Source: an uncultured Clostridia bacterium (GTDB taxonomy: Bacteria; Bacillota; Clostridia; Oscillospirales; Ruminococcaceae). From it: a DNA stretch of 33,406 bases. Position numbers and translations under genes: made by a program. Positions 1 through 7,292 of the stretch are shown piece after piece. The DNA lies in assembly GCA_944387315.1 (NCBI GenBank), contig CALXEL010000003.1:1-33406 (forward strand). The letters run 5' to 3'. The notes below the pieces were generated by a model. The model worked only from the letters and a program-made list of their open reading frames with translations, was not told the DNA's origin and did not search any database. Every line of letters starts with the position of its first letter. Position 1 is the first letter of the stretch.

Positions 1-156
1 GAAGTGGTAGATATGATCCTAAATATCCGCATCTATATTCCCCTCATTTTAGCAGCTTTTTGCCTACTTTTCTTGAGATTGTATCCCATTACAGCCAAAT
101 TTGGCCAGGAGATGCGAGCCGAACTCAAAGCACGTCGTGCCGCGGCCAACTCCTAA
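1..156 (+). CDS. C-terminal end of a probable MFS/GPH sugar:cation symporter (partial)
   Basis: The reading frame is open from base 1 to a TAA at 154-156, so this is the last 51 residues of a gene that starts outside the window. The visible part is one hydrophobic helix (about residues 8-27) followed by a short charged cytoplasmic tail rich in Arg, Lys and Glu. A last helix followed by a Tyr-Pro-(Ile/Leu)-Thr motif and a basic/acidic tail is typical of the glycoside-pentoside-hexuronide (melibiose-type) transporters. The family call rests only on this tail and is inference. The fact of a membrane protein C-terminus is well supported. A strong terminator follows 22 bases later. Confidence 0.55.
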   Translation, partial: EVVDMILNIRIYIPLILAAFCLLFLRLYPITAKFGQEMRAELKARRAAANS

Positions 157-177
157 ACCTTTCTTCTCTACCAAACA

Positions 178-207
178 AGGCCTCCTACAAAGGAGGCCTC
201 TTTTTTT
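178..207 (+). terminator. Intrinsic terminator after the transporter
   Basis: A perfect 9-bp stem (178-186 with 191-199) around a 4-base ACAA loop is followed by C and seven T. It ends the upstream transporter transcript. Confidence 0.9.
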
Positions 208-267
208 GTGCTATCAAATCCTTATGCTGCATAAAATAGCACCACAGCTTTTTGAGGAGGGAATAGG

Positions 268-1056
268 ATGTATCGGGTCATTGTGAAACACCAGCTTCTA
301 AAATGGATGGCCTGTCTTTGCTGCCTGGCGGCAATAGGAGGGATATACCTGCATATACAATCCGCCTCAATGGCGGTATCGGCCAGCAAGAAGAAAATTC
401 CCATCTATTCGGTTGAACGTTCAGACAAAGTAGTGGCTCTTGGGATTAACTGTGCCTGGTCTGATGAGGATGTCCCCAAGTTTTTAGAGATTTTAAAGGC
501 AGAAAATGCACCAGCTACCTTCTTTGTAGTGGGGCAATGGGCTGAAAAATATCCAGAATCCACCCGTATGCTTTTTGACGCTGGACACGAAATACAAAGC
601 CATTCCTACTCCCATCCGGATATGGCAACCCTAAGTCGGGAACAAATCATCTCCCAGGTACAGAAGTCGGAACAGGCCATCACCCAGATTACCGGTGTGC
701 GCCCCACTCTTTTTCGCCCCCCATCCGGTTCCTACAATGACACTCTGGTAGAAACATTGGAAGAGTTGGGATATTACTGTATCCAGTGGGATTGCGATAC
801 GATTGACTGGAAAAATCCCACACCAGAAGAAATGATCAACCGGGTTACAAAAAAGGTACAGCCAGGCTCTATTCTGCTGCTGCACCTAGGAGCTCAAAAT
901 ACACCAGCCGCTCTTCCTGGCATTTTACAGGAGCTGAAATTACAGGGATATAAGTTTCTAAAAGTCAGCGAGATGATCTACCCGGACAATTACACCATCA
1001 ACTTTGAAGGCAGACAAATCCCCAATTCTTCCCCGCAAACAGAGATCTCCAACTAA
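268..1056 (+). CDS. Polysaccharide deacetylase family protein (NodB homology, PdaB/YlxY-like)
   Basis: Encodes 262 residues with an N-terminal hydrophobic segment (about 10-30, signal anchor) and one NodB domain (about 54-240). Such enzymes remove N-acetyl groups from cell-wall or spore-cortex glycans outside the membrane. Visible motifs are the metal-ligand motif HSYSH (112-116), RPPSGSYN (150-157), DTIDW (177-181) and LLLHLG (203-208). The first motif, TFDDG in classical members, reads GINCAWSDED here. Asn61 appears to sit where the catalytic-base Asp normally is, so activity is uncertain, as in several sporulation-type paralogs. The start is backed by a GAGGAGG site just upstream. It is a single-gene unit between two terminators. 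Confidence 0.85.
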   Translation: MYRVIVKHQLLKWMACLCCLAAIGGIYLHIQSASMAVSASKKKIPIYSVERSDKVVALGINCAWSDEDVPKFLEILKAENAPATFFVVGQWAEKYPESTRMLFDAGHEIQSHSYSHPDMATLSREQIISQVQKSEQAITQITGVRPTLFRPPSGSYNDTLVETLEELGYYCIQWDCDTIDWKNPTPEEMINRVTKKVQPGSILLLHLGAQNTPAALPGILQELKLQGYKFLKVSEMIYPDNYTINFEGRQIPNSSPQTEISN

Positions 1057-1092
1057 AAAATCCCCAGCTCCTATTTAAAAGAGCTGGGGATT
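1055..1092. terminator. Bidirectional terminator between convergent genes
   Basis: A 12-bp perfect stem (1059-1070 with 1081-1092) lies between the deacetylase (+) and leuD (-). The A run at 1055-1060 gives a T run on the minus strand, so it is best suited to end the leuCD transcript. Confidence 0.85.
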
Positions 1093-1097
1093 CTTAT

Positions 1098-1607
1098 TTA
1101 CTGAGAAGATTGCGACATCCGTTGACGAAACAGCGGTTTAATCCCTCCCGCCTGCAAAATGGTCAAAGCGGGACCCTGAATTTTTTCACAGGTCATAACC
1201 GTTCCAGTAGCTTCCAGCCGAACAGTCCCTTGTTCCAGATCCACTGTGATCCAATCACCGTCTTTCACCTGTTTCCACAGTCCCTTACAAATCACCAAAG
1301 GAAGCCCCAGGTTGATTCCATTCCGGTAAAATATGCGGGCAAAGGAATCTGCCAATACCAGTAAAGCTCCCATATTTAAGATTGCAATAGGAGCGTGTTC
1401 CCGGCTGGAACCACACCCAAAATTACTTCCCGCCACCAAAAAGTCTCCCTGGCGGAAGTTTTTCGCCAAGTCTCCATCCACTCCTTCCAGGCAATGATGT
1501 CCAATCTCAACTGGATCTACTAACTCTAAATATCTGCCTGGATAAATCTGGTCTGTATCAATATTGTTTCCCAACACAGTCACTCTGCCTGTAAATACTG
1601 TTTGCAT
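1098..1607 (-). CDS. leuD: Aconitase-family hydro-lyase small subunit (3-isopropylmalate dehydratase type)
   Basis: 169 residues, the usual size of the short LeuD/HacB/DmdB swivel-domain subunit. It carries the signature GSNFGCGSSREHAP (about 61-74), which shapes the active-site cleft in complex with the large subunit. In leucine synthesis the pair isomerises 2- to 3-isopropylmalate. The substrate loop reads YLEL (26-29). That loop differs among isopropylmalate, homoaconitate and dimethylmalate enzymes, so the substrate is not fixed by sequence alone. It starts 17 bases after the large-subunit stop, with a GAGGAGG site, in a two-gene operon. No leuA or leuB is nearby, so a catabolic 2-hydroxyacid hydro-lyase such as 2,3-dimethylmalate dehydratase is a real alternative. 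Confidence 0.85.
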   Translation of the reverse strand: MQTVFTGRVTVLGNNIDTDQIYPGRYLELVDPVEIGHHCLEGVDGDLAKNFRQGDFLVAGSNFGCGSSREHAPIAILNMGALLVLADSFARIFYRNGINLGLPLVICKGLWKQVKDGDWITVDLEQGTVRLEATGTVMTCEKIQGPALTILQAGGIKPLFRQRMSQSSQ

Positions 1608-1624
1608 AGCAGGTTCCTCCTCTC

Positions 1625-2881
1625 TCAGTCAATAAGCAGTGGCCTGGGATCAGCAAGGTACCCCTTGAGAGCTGAAGCCGCCACTGTAGCGGGTGACGCC
1701 AGATAAATACTGGCTTGGGCACTTCCCATCCGACCTGGGAAATTCCGATTGGAGGAGGAAATACAAACCTCTCCCGGAGCTAAAATACCCTCATGGACTC
1801 CCAAACAAGGTCCGCAACCGGGGGCTGCCATAACCGCGCCAGCATCCATCAGCTCTTGCAGATACCCCCTCTCCAAACACGTCCTCTGTACCTGCTGTGA
1901 TGCCGGAATCACAACCATTCTAACACCGGGAGCAATTTTTTTGCCCCGCAAAATTTGAGCGGCTACAGCGAAGTCCTCCACTCTGCCTCCTGTGCAAGTT
2001 CCAATCAGGCACTGATCCACTTTGACTGGTTCAATCGCACTTAAAGGATGGACATTGTCCACACTGTGGGGGGCGGACACCTGTGGTGTCAGGCTGGTCA
2101 GATCAAAAATATACTGCTCCTGATACACAAAGTCTGGATCAGTATATTCTACGGTAAAAGGCCGTACCGCCCGCTGGGAAACATAGTCCAAAACCGCTTT
2201 ATTTGGTTGCATATAGGCGGTCTTGGCCCCCATCTCCACCGCCATATTACAGATCGTCATACGGCCGGCCACTCCCAACTGGCGGACATAGCTGCCGGTA
2301 AAATCTATGGCTTTGTATACCGCTCCATCCGCCTTTAGCTGGCCCAATACATATAAAATAACATCTTTGGGATAAACCCCAGTTGGAGGCTCCCCTTCCA
2401 AACGAATTTCTATAATCTCAGGCACCCGAAACCACAATTCCCCGGTAATCAGAATAGTAGCCATATCGGTAGCCCCTACCCCTGTGCCAAAAGCACCAAA
2501 AGCTCCATGGGTTGTGGTATGGGAATCGGTTGCCACCAAAATCATACCTGGATAAACCACGCCTCGCTCAGGCATTACCTGATGGCAAACTCCTGACTGT
2601 ACATCAAAATGATAGGTCAACTCATTTTCGCGGGCAAACTGACGCATCTCTTTATGAATAGCGGCAGACTGAATAGTGGGGGCCGGTGCATAGTGGTCAA
2701 ATACAAATGCCGCGCGGCTGGAATCCCAAACTCTCTTTCCTCCCATTTCGTAAAAGGAGTACAGCGTTTGTAAATAGAGGTCATTGATTTCCGCAAAGTC
2801 CACCTTAGCCGTCACAATATCCCCCGCCTGTACCTGGCTTTTTCCACTGGCTTTTGCCAAAATTTTTTCCAAAGCGTGCAC
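1625..2881 (-). CDS. leuC: Aconitase-family hydro-lyase large subunit (3-isopropylmalate dehydratase type)
   Basis: 418 residues, matching the short prokaryotic/methanogen-type LeuC/DmdA family. It binds a [4Fe-4S] cluster through Cys296, Cys356 and Cys359 (the C-x59-C-x2-C pattern, in GTCTGG and GCGPCLG). It also has the conserved ATDSHTTTHG stretch (117-126). The start is taken as GTG at 2881, because AGGGGAGG lies 7 bases before it. The upstream ATG at 2911 would place that site inside the gene and lies in a perfect palindrome. It is transcribed with leuD from a good sigma-A promoter and is divergent from an FCD regulator that is the likely controller. Isopropylmalate is the default substrate; a related 2-hydroxyacid is possible. 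Confidence 0.88.
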   Translation of the reverse strand: MHALEKILAKASGKSQVQAGDIVTAKVDFAEINDLYLQTLYSFYEMGGKRVWDSSRAAFVFDHYAPAPTIQSAAIHKEMRQFARENELTYHFDVQSGVCHQVMPERGVVYPGMILVATDSHTTTHGAFGAFGTGVGATDMATILITGELWFRVPEIIEIRLEGEPPTGVYPKDVILYVLGQLKADGAVYKAIDFTGSYVRQLGVAGRMTICNMAVEMGAKTAYMQPNKAVLDYVSQRAVRPFTVEYTDPDFVYQEQYIFDLTSLTPQVSAPHSVDNVHPLSAIEPVKVDQCLIGTCTGGRVEDFAVAAQILRGKKIAPGVRMVVIPASQQVQRTCLERGYLQELMDAGAVMAAPGCGPCLGVHEGILAPGEVCISSSNRNFPGRMGSAQASIYLASPATVAASALKGYLADPRPLLID

Positions 2882-2900
2882 AGAATCGCCTCCCCTAAAA

Positions 2901-2912
2901 ATTGTATACAAT
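2901..2912. promoter_or_regulatory. Candidate FCD/GntR operator at leuC
   Basis: The 12-bp perfect palindrome ATTGTATACAAT lies just after the predicted leuC transcription start and about 20 bases before the GTG. GntR-family regulators bind short A/T-rich palindromes of this kind, and the FCD regulator gene starts 180 bases away. Binding here would block leuCD transcription. Assignment to this regulator is inference. Confidence 0.6.
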
Positions 2913-2923
2913 CTTCCAAAACA

Positions 2924-2952
2924 ATTTTACCATTTATAAGGTGTAAAAACAA
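2924..2952 (-). promoter_or_regulatory. leuCD promoter
   Basis: On the minus strand: TTGTTT (2952-2947), a 17-base spacer, TAAAAT (2929-2924). The start site would be near 2917, directly before the 2901-2912 palindrome. Confidence 0.6.
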
Positions 2953-3000
2953 TTATTTTCCACAAAAAATAGATAAATTGCCCAAAAATACTCCCATACC

Positions 3001-3008
3001 TATACAAT
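3001..3008. promoter_or_regulatory. Second operator half-site near the regulator promoter
   Basis: TATACAAT is one half of the 2901-2912 palindrome (ATTGTATA on the minus strand). It lies 17 bases before the -35 element of the regulator gene. It may allow weak autoregulation. Only one arm is conserved. Confidence 0.35.
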
Positions 3009-3024
3009 CTGACCTGTTAGTAAA

Positions 3025-3054
3025 TTGACATAGATATCCAGAGAGTGGTATAGT
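3025..3054 (+). promoter_or_regulatory. Promoter of the FCD regulator
   Basis: TTGACA (3025-3030), 18-base spacer, TATAGT (3049-3054). Transcription would begin near 3061, leaving almost no leader before the ATG at 3072. This favours the ATG at 3090 as the translation start. Confidence 0.65.
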
Positions 3055-3089
3055 GTGGGAAAGGAGCAAGTATGCAAGGAGGCGGAAAG

Positions 3090-3731
3090 ATGAAACCTAC
3101 CGAGCCAATGCCAGTCAGAATAAAAATCGCGTCTATCCTTCGCAGAGAAATTTTGGCAGGTGAATTCGCCCCTGGGGAAGAACTTTCGCTGACCGACCTT
3201 GGCGCAAGGTTTGGCGTGTCCCGGACCCCAGTCCGGGAAGCCCTGCAAGCCTTGGCGTCTGAAGGTCTGATTCAACTGCGAATGAACCGGGGCGCCATTG
3301 TACAAAAAATTGACGACAAGTTTATTATGGACCATTTTGAGATACGTGCCCTACTGGAATCAGAAGCAGCCGCCCGGGCTACCAAACACCTGGAACAGCT
3401 TTTGCCAATGGCTCAGCTTCACCGCAGTATGCTGGAACGAATTTCCACTGTGGAGCAGGAGGAATTTGTGGCCTACAATCAAACCTTTCACATGTCCTTG
3501 TGGGAAGCCGCAGACAGCCAGCGCCTTACGCACTTTTTAATGGATCTGTGGAATGGTTCCTCCATTGGCAAAACCACTGATGGAGGGGAACATCGGGTCA
3601 AGGCACTTCGGGAACATGAAGAAATTTTGCAGTGTATCTTTTTAAAAGAACCAGAAAAAGCCCGGGAGGCCATGCGCAAACATCTGCTGCGCAGTATGGA
3701 AAATATACTGGCCAGTTATCATAACCAATAA
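3090..3731 (+). CDS. GntR-family transcriptional regulator, FCD subfamily
   Basis: 213 residues. A winged helix-turn-helix (about 10-72) includes the GntR signature GVSRTPVREALQ. It is followed by an all-helical FCD effector domain with the usual metal-ligand set Asn130, His134, His176 and His198. FCD regulators sense organic acids or related metabolites. The start at 3090 follows AAGGAGG with 7-base spacing. A second ATG at 3072 is possible but sits at the very 5' end of the predicted mRNA. It is divergent from leuCD and next to an SDR and a D-cysteine desulfhydrase-family gene, so control of this metabolic block is likely. Confidence 0.9.
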   Translation: MKPTEPMPVRIKIASILRREILAGEFAPGEELSLTDLGARFGVSRTPVREALQALASEGLIQLRMNRGAIVQKIDDKFIMDHFEIRALLESEAAARATKHLEQLLPMAQLHRSMLERISTVEQEEFVAYNQTFHMSLWEAADSQRLTHFLMDLWNGSSIGKTTDGGEHRVKALREHEEILQCIFLKEPEKAREAMRKHLLRSMENILASYHNQ

Positions 3732-3752
3732 AAGATACTGTTCAAACTATAG

Positions 3753-3792
3753 AAAAGGCCTGCCAACAAAATCCTGTTGGCAGGCCTTTTTA
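3753..3792. terminator. Bidirectional terminator between the regulator and the SDR gene
   Basis: A perfect 16-bp stem (3753-3768 with 3775-3790), loop AAATCC, with A-rich and T-rich flanks. It serves both convergent genes. Confidence 0.9.
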
Positions 3793-3801
3793 TATAGATC
3801 C

Positions 3802-4581
3802 TTAATTTTCGTAATGCTTATAAATGGCATCCGCCTGATGGGTAGGAGTCAGCACAATTTCAGGAATCTGCACATTTTGGGGCATATTACAAATATAAGC
3901 GACTGTATCGGCAATATCGTCCGGGGTAAGAGGATCAATCCCTGTATAAACTTTTTTAGCTTTGTCCTTATCCCCTTTGTACCGGACAATGCTGAATTCT
4001 GTTTCTACCAGTCCGGGTTCAATATTGGTCACCTTAATGGGGGTATCTACCAAATCAATCCGCAAGCCGTCGCTGATATAGCGCACCGCCGCCTTGGAAC
4101 CACAGTAAACCGCGCCACCGGCATAGGCGGTATTACCCGCTACCGATCCCAAATTTACTACAATACCCTGGGCTTTGCGGGCAACCATCTGTGGGACCAC
4201 CGCCTTAATGACATACAGCAGCCCTTTGACATTGGTATCCACCATGGCGTCAATGTCTTCCACCTGATTCTCAAAAACCTTTTCTGTTCCCAAAGCCAAT
4301 CCTGCGTTATTGATGAGGATATCAATATTTTTCCACTCATCGGGCAGGTGGGTCAACTTATCCAACACCTGAAAGGAATCACGCACATCCAACACCAAAG
4401 TTAAAACCCGCACCCCATACGCAGAGCGAATATGGGCAGCCACTTCCTCCAACATAGTCTCCCGTCTTCCTGCCAGCACCAGATCAGCACCCAGGGCCGC
4501 CAATTTGACGGCACAGGAACGCCCAATGCCACTGGTTGCTCCAGTTACCAGTGCAATTCTGCCTTTTACACGATTCTCCAT
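3802..4581 (-). CDS. Short-chain dehydrogenase/reductase, YdfG-like
   Basis: 259 residues with a complete classical SDR set: TGATSGIG for cofactor binding (13-20), NNAG (91-94), and the catalytic Ser146, Tyr159 and Lys163 (YCGSK). Arg39-Arg40 after the second strand suggest NADP(H). Overall it resembles the YdfG group, cytosolic NADP-dependent 3-hydroxy-acid (serine/allo-threonine) dehydrogenases. The ATG at 4581 follows AAGGAG with good spacing. An upstream in-frame ATG at 4644 lacks such a site. It starts 80 bases after the PLP-enzyme gene on the same strand, so co-transcription is likely. A hydroxy-acid substrate would fit the neighbouring hydro-lyase, but that is inference. Confidence 0.85.
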   Translation of the reverse strand: MENRVKGRIALVTGATSGIGRSCAVKLAALGADLVLAGRRETMLEEVAAHIRSAYGVRVLTLVLDVRDSFQVLDKLTHLPDEWKNIDILINNAGLALGTEKVFENQVEDIDAMVDTNVKGLLYVIKAVVPQMVARKAQGIVVNLGSVAGNTAYAGGAVYCGSKAAVRYISDGLRIDLVDTPIKVTNIEPGLVETEFSIVRYKGDKDKAKKVYTGIDPLTPDDIADTVAYICNMPQNVQIPEIVLTPTHQADAIYKHYEN

Positions 4582-4661
4582 TGTGAAGTCTCCTTTATAG
4601 CAATTTATGCCAGCGCCATAAACAGGCGCCATTTTCCCAAACAATTCCTTCTACAGGGCTA

Positions 4662-5750
4662 TTAAGGTTTTAATACTGTGATTTTCCGGTCATCACACCA
4701 GAATTGCTTTTGCATATCATCCAAATGTTCCTTGCTCCACAAAGCAGGCGTGCCACCTGTATGCAGCAGGATCACATTTTCATCCGCTCCAATTACACCC
4801 CGGCGCATCAGATCCACCATTCCATACAACACCTTACCAGTGTAGCAAGGATCGGTAAAAATTCCTTCGGTTCTGGCCAGCAGCGCAATATACTGCTGGG
4901 TAATAGGATCCGGTGTATTATAGGCTACTCCATAATAGGGGGCTTCTGCTGGTCCAGCTTCAATATGAATTTCCTCAGGCTTACAGTGAACACCCAATTC
5001 ATATTCCTGACTAAAAGACTCAATAAATGCAGCCGCTTCTTCCTGGGGATGATAATCAGGGGAAATTGGTATACCAATAACCTCAAAAGGCGCATTATAA
5101 TATTTGGCTCCTGCCACCAGGCCAGAAAAAGTACCTGTCGATCCATAGCCAGCTACCAAGTACCGGGCCTGAATGTTTTGTTCTTTCATCTGGCGAACAA
5201 TTTCACCGGCTGCGTGGACATATCCCATAGCTCCTAAAGAGCTGGAACCGCCCACCGGAATATCCAGCACCTTTTCTCCTTGGGCTGCGTACCGGGCAAA
5301 AATTTTCTCTTTGCTTTTCCGCATAAACTCCTCTGTGGCCTGTTTCTTTTCCGCCTCAGGCAAATTCTCTAGAGAGGAGGTATCCAGGAAGATCAAATCC
5401 GCATCCATCAAACGGTCCAGTAGCAGGTTGCCGGAACAGTAATCTGGCTTAGCTCCAGTGAGTACCAAAATGGGTCTGAGACCGAACTTACGGGCAGCGG
5501 CAACGGTGAGACGGCCATGATTGGTCTGTACACCACCATAGGTCAGAAGCGCTGTATAGCCATTTTTCAGCGCATACTCAACCAAATAGTCCAGCTTTCT
5601 GGTCTTGTTGCCTCCCATCGCCAGGCCTGTCATATCATCACGCTTAATGTAAATGTTCCCCTTGCCAATCTCTTTGGTCAGATTGGGGAGAAATTCCAAA
5701 GGCGTATTGGAATATCCCACATTGACATAGGGCAGCTTTTCATACTCCAT
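4662..5750 (-). CDS. D-cysteine desulfhydrase / ACC deaminase-family PLP enzyme
   Basis: 362 residues of the fold-type II PLP family that includes D-cysteine desulfhydrase, L-cysteate sulfo-lyase and ACC deaminase. These enzymes eliminate or deaminate small amino acids to oxo-acids and ammonia. GGNKTRKL (46-53) carries the PLP-binding Lys49, HTGGTPALW near the C-terminus holds the cofactor phosphate, and DPCYTGK is the conserved tyrosine segment. The usual QSNH motif reads QTNH (Thr76), changing a residue tied to substrate handling. The start at 5750 is supported by AAAGGA upstream. It is the first gene of a likely operon with the SDR. The exact substrate cannot be set from sequence. Confidence 0.82.
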   Translation of the reverse strand: MEYEKLPYVNVGYSNTPLEFLPNLTKEIGKGNIYIKRDDMTGLAMGGNKTRKLDYLVEYALKNGYTALLTYGGVQTNHGRLTVAAARKFGLRPILVLTGAKPDYCSGNLLLDRLMDADLIFLDTSSLENLPEAEKKQATEEFMRKSKEKIFARYAAQGEKVLDIPVGGSSSLGAMGYVHAAGEIVRQMKEQNIQARYLVAGYGSTGTFSGLVAGAKYYNAPFEVIGIPISPDYHPQEEAAAFIESFSQEYELGVHCKPEEIHIEAGPAEAPYYGVAYNTPDPITQQYIALLARTEGIFTDPCYTGKVLYGMVDLMRRGVIGADENVILLHTGGTPALWSKEHLDDMQKQFWCDDRKITVLKP

Positions 5751-5858
5751 AATCTTCAGTCCTTTCATTTTACAATACTTTGCCAATGAGTTCATTGTAC
5801 CACAAACAAATTGTCCCGGATAGAATTTTCTTTTCCTTTTCAAAAGTTATTTTTAAAA

Positions 5859-5875
5859 CAATTGAGATACAATTG
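5859..5875. promoter_or_regulatory. CAATTG inverted repeat upstream of the PLP-enzyme gene
   Basis: CAATTG, five bases, CAATTG lies about 110 bases before the PLP-enzyme start. The minus strand reads ATTGTATC across the second arm, close to the ATTGTATA half-site at leuC. It may be another target of the FCD regulator. This is weak, because such A/T-rich repeats occur by chance. Confidence 0.3.
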
Positions 5876-5904
5876 ATTTCCCATGAGATTCCCTTAGAAA
5901 ATAA

Positions 5905-5932
5905 TTGAATTTTTTTAAAAAAAAGTTATAAT
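5905..5932 (+). promoter_or_regulatory. Promoter of the CDF transporter
   Basis: TTGAAT (5905-5910), 16-base spacer with T and A tracts, TATAAT (5927-5932). Confidence 0.65.
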
Positions 5933-5992
5933 GAGAACAATGCTCTTAAATAGGGTACATCCCCAATAAGGCGTGGCTGGAGGGAAATAATA

Positions 5993-7159
5993 ATGACACA
6001 AAGACTGATTGCCTTATTTGTGAAGGATTATGAAAATATTGCTGATTTAAAAGTACGGGAACGGTATGGTTTTCTAAGTAGTACAGTTGGTGCCACATGT
6101 AACCTGATACTGTTTGGTATAAAATTTATTTTGGGTACCATTTCGGGCAGTATCGCCATCACTGCTGACGCGTTTAATAACCTATCGGATGTGGGATCCT
6201 GTATTGTAACACTGCTTGGATTTAAAATGGCATCCAAACCCGCAGACCGGGACCACCCATTTGGCCATGGCCGGGTGGAATACCTCAGTGGCCTGGTTAT
6301 CGCGCTGTTGATTTTACTGGTAGGAACGGAATTTATCCAGAATTCAGTGGATAAAATACTGCACCCCAGCCCGGTAGAATTCAGCCTGCCGGTTTTAATA
6401 GGCCTGTTGGCCTCCATCCTGGTAAAACTGTGGATGAACCGTTTTAATTTGACATTAAGTAAAAAAATCAACTCCGCCTCCTTGGCTGCAACCGCCGCTG
6501 ATAGCCTATCTGATGTAATGGCTACAACAGTTACATTGATTTCGGTCATTGCCAGCCGGTTTACCACATTGCCAATAGACGGCGTCATGGGTTTGGTTGT
6601 CTCGGTTATGATCTTTAAAGCTGGATATGAAGTGGCCAAAGACACACTCACACCTCTATTGGGAACAAAACCCGATCCCAATCTGGTGGGAGAAATCAAA
6701 CATATGATACTGCAATATGATGGCATTATTGGCGTACATGACCTGATCATCCATGACTATGGTCCTGGCCGGACTTTTGTTACAGCCCATGCGGAAGTGC
6801 CAATGACCAACGATATGATGTATTCTCACGATGTAATTGACAACGCCGAACGGGAGATTGGGAAAGAATTAAATTTAAACATTGTAATTCATATGGATCC
6901 AGTACAAACCAACTGCGCCCAAACCAACCGAGTTCGCATGGCTGTAGTAGAGAAGGTCAAAGAAATTGACCCCAGGTTTTCCATCCATGATTTTCGGATG
7001 GTCAGCGGTATCACCCACAGCAATTTGATTTTTGATGTGGTTGTTCCCATCGAATATGGAAAAGAAGACAGTGAAATTCAAAAAGAAGTAGAAAACAAAC
7101 TGACTGAATTGGATTCTTCTTACCTAGGTGTCATCACCATAGACCGAGATTATACATAA
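5993..7159 (+). CDS. Cation diffusion facilitator metal exporter, Mn-type site A
   Basis: 388 residues: an N-terminal six-helix membrane domain (about 30-225), then a soluble domain. CDF proteins export divalent metals by proton antiport across the cytoplasmic membrane. Transport-site residues are Asn62 and Asp66 in helix 2 (FNNLSD) and Asp170 and Asp174 in helix 5 (DSLSD). That N-D/D-D set is the pattern reported for manganese exporters, rather than the H-D/H-D of zinc types. HPFGHGR follows helix 2, as usual. The C-terminal part is longer than in the basic family and may hold a second regulatory domain. GGAGGG precedes the ATG. It is monocistronic. Confidence 0.88.
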   Translation: MTQRLIALFVKDYENIADLKVRERYGFLSSTVGATCNLILFGIKFILGTISGSIAITADAFNNLSDVGSCIVTLLGFKMASKPADRDHPFGHGRVEYLSGLVIALLILLVGTEFIQNSVDKILHPSPVEFSLPVLIGLLASILVKLWMNRFNLTLSKKINSASLAATAADSLSDVMATTVTLISVIASRFTTLPIDGVMGLVVSVMIFKAGYEVAKDTLTPLLGTKPDPNLVGEIKHMILQYDGIIGVHDLIIHDYGPGRTFVTAHAEVPMTNDMMYSHDVIDNAEREIGKELNLNIVIHMDPVQTNCAQTNRVRMAVVEKVKEIDPRFSIHDFRMVSGITHSNLIFDVVVPIEYGKEDSEIQKEVENKLTELDSSYLGVITIDRDYT

Positions 7160-7219
7160 TTACCCAGGCAATAAGAGATTTGTAATTTATATCTATTTTA
7201 TAAACTTTCTCAGAGGCTG

Positions 7220-7248
7220 TTGTAATATTATACATTCCATGGTATCCT
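7220..7248 (+). promoter_or_regulatory. Promoter of the DegV-family gene
   Basis: TTGTAA (7220-7225), 17-base spacer, TATCCT (7243-7248), 45 bases before the ATG. Confidence 0.45.
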
Positions 7249-7292
7249 GTTAGACGGTATTAAGGATCAATTAACATGGGGAGAGATGGTAC

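Noticed and set aside
3814-4404. 196-codon plus-strand frame opposite the SDR gene
   Set aside because: The SDR motifs on the other strand are complete, and this frame has no signals.
6028-6750. 240-codon open frame on the minus strand opposite the CDF gene
   Set aside because: It has no ribosome site or family resemblance, and the plus-strand CDF protein has full motifs.
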